A stretch of DNA of 64,000 bases, taken from the NCBI GenBank assembly GCA_000934385.1, contig KN880560.1, positions 1 to 64,000 on the forward strand. Reading direction: 5' to 3'. The translations under genes were made by a program, and so were the position numbers. Numbering within the stretch: position 1 is the first letter of the stretch; every line of letters starts with the position of its first letter. The notes under the pieces are model-generated. The model was not told the DNA's origin. It ran no database searches and saw only the letters and a list, made by a program, of their open reading frames with translations. This stretch comes from Cylindrobasidium torrendii FP15055 ss-10 (lineage: Eukaryota; Basidiomycota; Agaricomycetes; Agaricales; Physalacriaceae). Positions 60,208-64,000 of the stretch are shown piece after piece.

Positions 60208-61058
60208 ATGTCTACAGCTCACAGGCCTACATGGGACCCCGCACAAGCTCGCGATGTCAAGGGCGCGTCCCGCCAATTCTCCGTGCGGGACATGGCATCA
60301 CACACCAAGTTGAAATTTCGGTGCGTGGTGGAATAGTCCCTTGAATGCTATTTCTCAATGATATCTCTTTGTTAGTCAAGTAGGCCAAACGTCTGCAGCA
60401 GAAGTGAAGAAACGGGACCTGCGAGCGGAGTTGTTAGCAGCAGAGGCGGAGGCGCGGAATAAGAAACGCAAGGCGGAGGGCAAGGCCCCGTTGGTTGAAG
60501 ACGCGCCGGCGGACGATGAAGCAAACAAGCGCAGAAAACTACTCGAGGACGTTCAGCTTGACAAGGACGAGGACGAGGCAGAGCCGGAGAAGAAGCCTGC
60601 TGGGAGCATGGACGTTGATGGAGACGACAGCGAAGAGGAAGACGAGGATGATGATGATGACGAGGACGAGGAGGCAGAGCTTTTGCGAGAACTTGAGAAG
60701 ATCAAGCGGGAGAGGGCCGAGGAGAAAGAGAGGTTAGAACGTGCCGAGTCTGCAACACAACAGGCGGACCGCGAAGCAGAAATTGCAACCGCCAATCCGC
60801 TGCTCAACCTCCAAGCGGCGCTCGGCCAAGCCCCCAACGGTATCAGCACGACGGCGCCCGGCTCATTCTCCGTCAAGCGCAGATGGGACGACGACCTCAT
60901 CTTCAAGAACCAGGCCATGGACACCCGCAACAAACCCCAAGGGCAGTTTGTTAACGATTTGTTGCGGACGGAATTCCACAAGTGCGTGATTGTCGCTTTC
61001 CGTTTTCGCATTCACTTATTGAATGCACAGAAAATTCATGTCCAAATTCATCAAGTAG
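60208..61058 (+). CDS. CWC15: Pre-mRNA-splicing factor CWC15
   Basis: Three exons (60208-60320, 60376-60981, 61031-61058) give 248 residues. The family N-terminus is MSTAHRPTWDPAQARD with SRQFSVRDMASHTKLKFR, and the C-terminus RRWDDDLIFKNQA, FVNDLLRTEFHKKFMSKFIK. Between them is a long charged helix and a strongly acidic stretch (Asp/Glu run at about residues 115-135) followed by coiled-coil-like Glu/Arg/Lys sequence. CWC15/AD-002 is part of the Prp19-associated complex of active spliceosomes. The last exon is only 28 bp and encodes the conserved end. Intact. Confidence 0.95.
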
Positions 61059-63137
61059 ATTATGTCAATGTCCCTTACTTGTCAACCCCTTGCATAGGCT
61101 AATCCATCAATGTTCTATACTCGTCATGGAAATGCAAATGTATCAGCGTCACATATGCTCGGCACTAAACGTGTTGTAGACTCCTAACACCACTCATCAT
61201 GGACCATTGCTGGCACTACATTGGCTTGAAGGTTTTGTGTGATCATTAGAGCATATCTATTTCAATGGAGTTGCCTGTTGAAACAGTGTGCGCCAACGAT
61301 TCACGCTGCAAAACCTTCTCTTGGTCGATAGCAGCGCAAGTATAGTCCTAACATTCGATGTGTGGACTAGGTCCTGGGAATCGCTATCATCAACGCGTTC
61401 CGTCTACGCAGTTATCTGGGTTTTTTATCCTTGCGGGTGGGTGGCCCGCCTTGAGCAAAAACCTCCAAAGTCCCATTTCAAGTTGTATGTTGATTTTCAG
61501 TGGATCAGGTGGGCTCAATACCAAAAATTGTTGACGGCAATTGATTGTCTACAGAGAATGGCACATTGTTGTGAGAGGATGAAAATCCACTTGCAAAGTA
61601 GCCCAGAAAACTCGAATATATGCGTCGATTTTTGTCCCTTGAGCGGGTGTGAGGCGGCTTGTGTGATCACTCAATTCTTTGTCAAGTGGTCATTGTGGTT
61701 TCTTGGTGCTTCATTTACTATTGTCATTGACTAAGATTTGTACTTTCAGGAGTTGGTCATATTGCTATGAGATTTCAGAATGGCGGTTTTGTGTGAAGAA
61801 TGGTGCGGCCAATGGCTTGAAAATACATCCTGGCACGGAGAGAGACGCATATATCGCTCACGTTTGAGATGGATCGTCTTGCTCAGCGAGTGAGAAGATG
61901 GGAAATCAGTGAAGGGTATGCATCGGGAGAGTGTTGCCAATGTTGCCTCGATTCCAGTTTGATTCTATAGATGCTTTATGCTTTGAAGGTAAAATATGCA
62001 ACATTTGTTGGGAAGTTTATCCAGAGTTGTATCACTTGCGGTGGATAGCTGCGCGCGGTCGCTTGGTCGCAGGTGCGGTATCTGCATGTCCCTGTACAAA
62101 CATGATGATGGTTAAAAGGCAAAGGCATAGTAGATGATCGAGATATGATGCGCCATATTGCCGCCGGTTCGCGCGCGCCGACTTGGCGAAATCTACGGCA
62201 AAGATCTCATGTTTATTGCGGTCAGCACAGCTCGAAATATGAACGCAAAGCAGTGCCCGCCCATCAGGATTTCTGCTCATGAACCTCTTCATTGGCGAGC
62301 GTAAACTTGGGTCAAGGTCCCAACCCGTTGGCTTGGTTCACTTCTGCGTCCAACCAAGTGGGCTTCATCAGGCTCCATTTTGGCTTCATCCCACTTCAGT
62401 GTTGTGCTTGAAGCATTTTACACGCTAAACAACCATTCATAGGAGCAGAGAAATTCCTATTCAATCGTGACTATTGGAAGGCTTTTGTTAATCAACAATT
62501 TCATTGTGGCGTGAAATTGGTTGCCTGATTTTCTCATATTCACCGTGCCATCAGGAACTTGATGGCTGCGGGCTGCGGAGAGCGCTGAAGAATGTCTGGC
62601 TCGACTCAGGTTCAAGTGCTCAAAGTGTGCTGGAAAATGTGGTAAAAATTGGCTCTTGGGAGGCGGGAGAGTACATCGGGACCCAGAAGAGTGGGCGGGG
62701 AGTTCCTGACCTGTCTGAGCCCAGGCCGGTCCCGAACTCCGAAGGTATATAGGCCTGAGGGTTTGTGATGGCAGCCATCAAATCCCGAATTGGCCCCCAC
62801 GCGGTGGAGACGACGGTTGGTAGGCAACTTTCTTTTGCTTCTTTGCCTCTGCCCACCACCACCCCCTTCAGCCCCTTCTTTACCTTCATTTTCTTTCTCG
62901 GCCTGTGGCTGACCTTTCTTTTTTTCGTTCACTAGCTGGTGCATTTCCTAACAGACGTTGAGCGTCCTCTCATTTGGTTCCCTGCAACTGGTCATACAGC
63001 CGCCTCTGTACTGTTCTCTGGGAGAAAGAATCGTTAACCTGCCCGCCATCCTTTACAAAGTGCGTAATCAAACCACCACCGTCCGCCGCGTGCTTACCGC
63101 TCGTTATCTGCCCAGCACACACAAATCCAAATCCAAC
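61059..63137. other. Gene-poor 2.1-kb stretch
   Basis: The largest gap in the window. No frame shows a family match or a sensible exon series. The segment 62300-62401 has clustered AAGTGGG/GAAGCC/CCCACTT words and ends in CAGTG, like the subterminal part of a CACTA-type element, but I found no matching left end. Confidence 0.45.
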
Positions 63138-63928
63138 ATGGTCTCCCGCAAGCTCATGGGCGCATTTGCCTGCTTTGACTTCTTCCTCCTCGCCGCCGGC
63201 GTCATCTCTGTGGTCCTCTCCATCGTATGGCGCGCTCCGGACGTTCTGATGAACATGACGATCTCAAAGGCTGACCTTACCGGTGCGTCCGTCGCCATCT
63301 TTCCACTGATAAATATTTATCCCTTCGGTCCAGCCGGCCTTGCCCTTGGTATATCCCTGCTTATAACATTCGCGGTGTCCATAGCTGCTGTCGTGCAGGC
63401 CAACCACATCACCGTCGGCTTTGTCATTCTCAACTACTTCCTGCTCGCCGATTCGGTCATCGTCCTCGCGATCGGCAGCTTCGTCTGGTTCTTCACCCTT
63501 CGCGAGCGTGACAACTTCCACAAGATCTACGCCGAAGAAACCGTCGAACACCGGATTTTCATCCAGGACAAGTTCAAGTGCTGCGGTTACTTCAACGCGA
63601 GCGATCTGGTCGAAGTCGGCGGCAACTACTGCAACCAAACTCAGGTCAACTTCCTTAATACCCTTGACTGGGCCGACGACAACAATGCCCACTTCTTCTG
63701 TGTCAAGCCCGTCACAGCCTTCGCGGATATGACACTGAACAACATCTTCAGGTGCGTCTTCCCATTTTCGGCTTCCGATTTACCTGACCGTCTCCCAGTA
63801 CCGCATACGGCTTCATGGCTGTTCTCGTCGGCCTCATCCTCTGTTCCCTGTGTGTCGTTAATAAGAGAAAGGAGGACGAACGCTTCAAGAAGATTGATGC
63901 CAAACGCGGCGGTGCGCGCTTCGTATAA
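63138..63928 (+). CDS. Tetraspanin
   Basis: Three exons (63138-63282, 63334-63751, 63799-63928) give 230 residues. Four membrane segments are visible: FDFFLLAAGVISVVLSIV, GLALGISLLITFAVSIAAVV, VGFVILNYFLLADSVIVLAI and GFMAVLVGLILCSLCVV. Between the third and fourth lies the large outer loop with the CCG motif (KFKCCGYFNAS) and two further cysteines. Length, topology and the CCG loop fit basidiomycete tetraspanins of the Tsp2 type, which organise membrane patches and are tied to hyphal growth and host or wood penetration. The N-terminus MVSRKLMGAF and a short Lys/Arg-rich cytosolic tail are also typical. Confidence 0.85.
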
Positions 63929-64000
63929 TACACCTTATGAATGTCCACCCTGCCCGTACACGCTCTATTCTTCTCTTTACCCCGTTAGTTACCTTTACAG

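Noticed and set aside
61288..61734. 148-residue plus-strand frame
   Set aside because: Low-information Trp/Cys-rich sequence with no family match, in a gene-poor region that may hold decayed repeats.

Overview
The window is nuclear DNA of a mushroom-forming basidiomycete (Agaricomycetes). The evidence is dense, intron-rich genes whose introns are nearly all about 45-60 bp, a fungal fruit-body lectin of the Agaricus/Xerocomus type, HMG-box and small secreted-protein families typical of this class, and clear basidiomycete versions of housekeeping genes. I place it no further than the class. About 30 protein genes, one tRNA gene and one DNA transposon can be supported. Exon boundaries were worked out by hand from splice sites and reading-frame continuity; where I give a residue count, the summed exons are divisible by three.

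Layout. 1-13 kb: a first DUF2156-type aminoacyl-transferase-like gene (+), a class II cAMP phosphodiesterase (-), a 670-residue protein with a tandem repeated domain (+), the lectin (-), two unrecognised proteins, and a second DUF2156-type gene (-). 13-19 kb: a membrane-anchored alpha/beta hydrolase divergent from that second copy, then the GPI ethanolamine-phosphate transferase MCD4/PIG-N. 19-25 kb: two DJ-1/PfpI paralogues and a third DUF2156-type gene. 25-33 kb: KRR1 (18S rRNA maturation), tRNA-Gly(UCC), a single-pass membrane protein, a Gfd2/YDR514C-like RNase-H-fold protein, and the mitochondrial nuclease NUC1. 33-41 kb: an accessory zone with a duplicated zinc-finger gene, two HMG-box genes and a non-autonomous CACTA-like transposon. 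41-64 kb: V-ATPase subunit H, TRAPPC13, two CE1-type secreted esterases, mitochondrial ribosomal protein mL46, DNA polymerase zeta REV3, an AGTRAP-like membrane protein, two small secreted Ig-like proteins, the spliceosomal protein CWC15 and a tetraspanin.

The window is unusually rich in local duplicates: DUF2156 (3), DJ-1, zinc finger, HMG, CE1 esterase and secreted Ig-like proteins (2 each). Many of the duplicated and accessory genes have a TATATAAG-type TATA box 40-120 bp upstream, which suggests regulated expression. I saw no such box while reading the housekeeping upstream regions.

Most interesting points: (1) three stand-alone DUF2156 genes within 24 kb, one of them head-to-head with a Say1-like membrane-anchored hydrolase, the enzyme types that make and remove steryl-amino acids in Ascomycota; (2) a one-nucleotide exon in KRR1, bounded by introns of 49 and 50 bp; (3) a 1,085-bp CACTA-like element with 25-bp inverted ends and a GAG target duplication; (4) an HMG-box gene broken by one frameshift inside the box; (5) a GC-AG intron in REV3.
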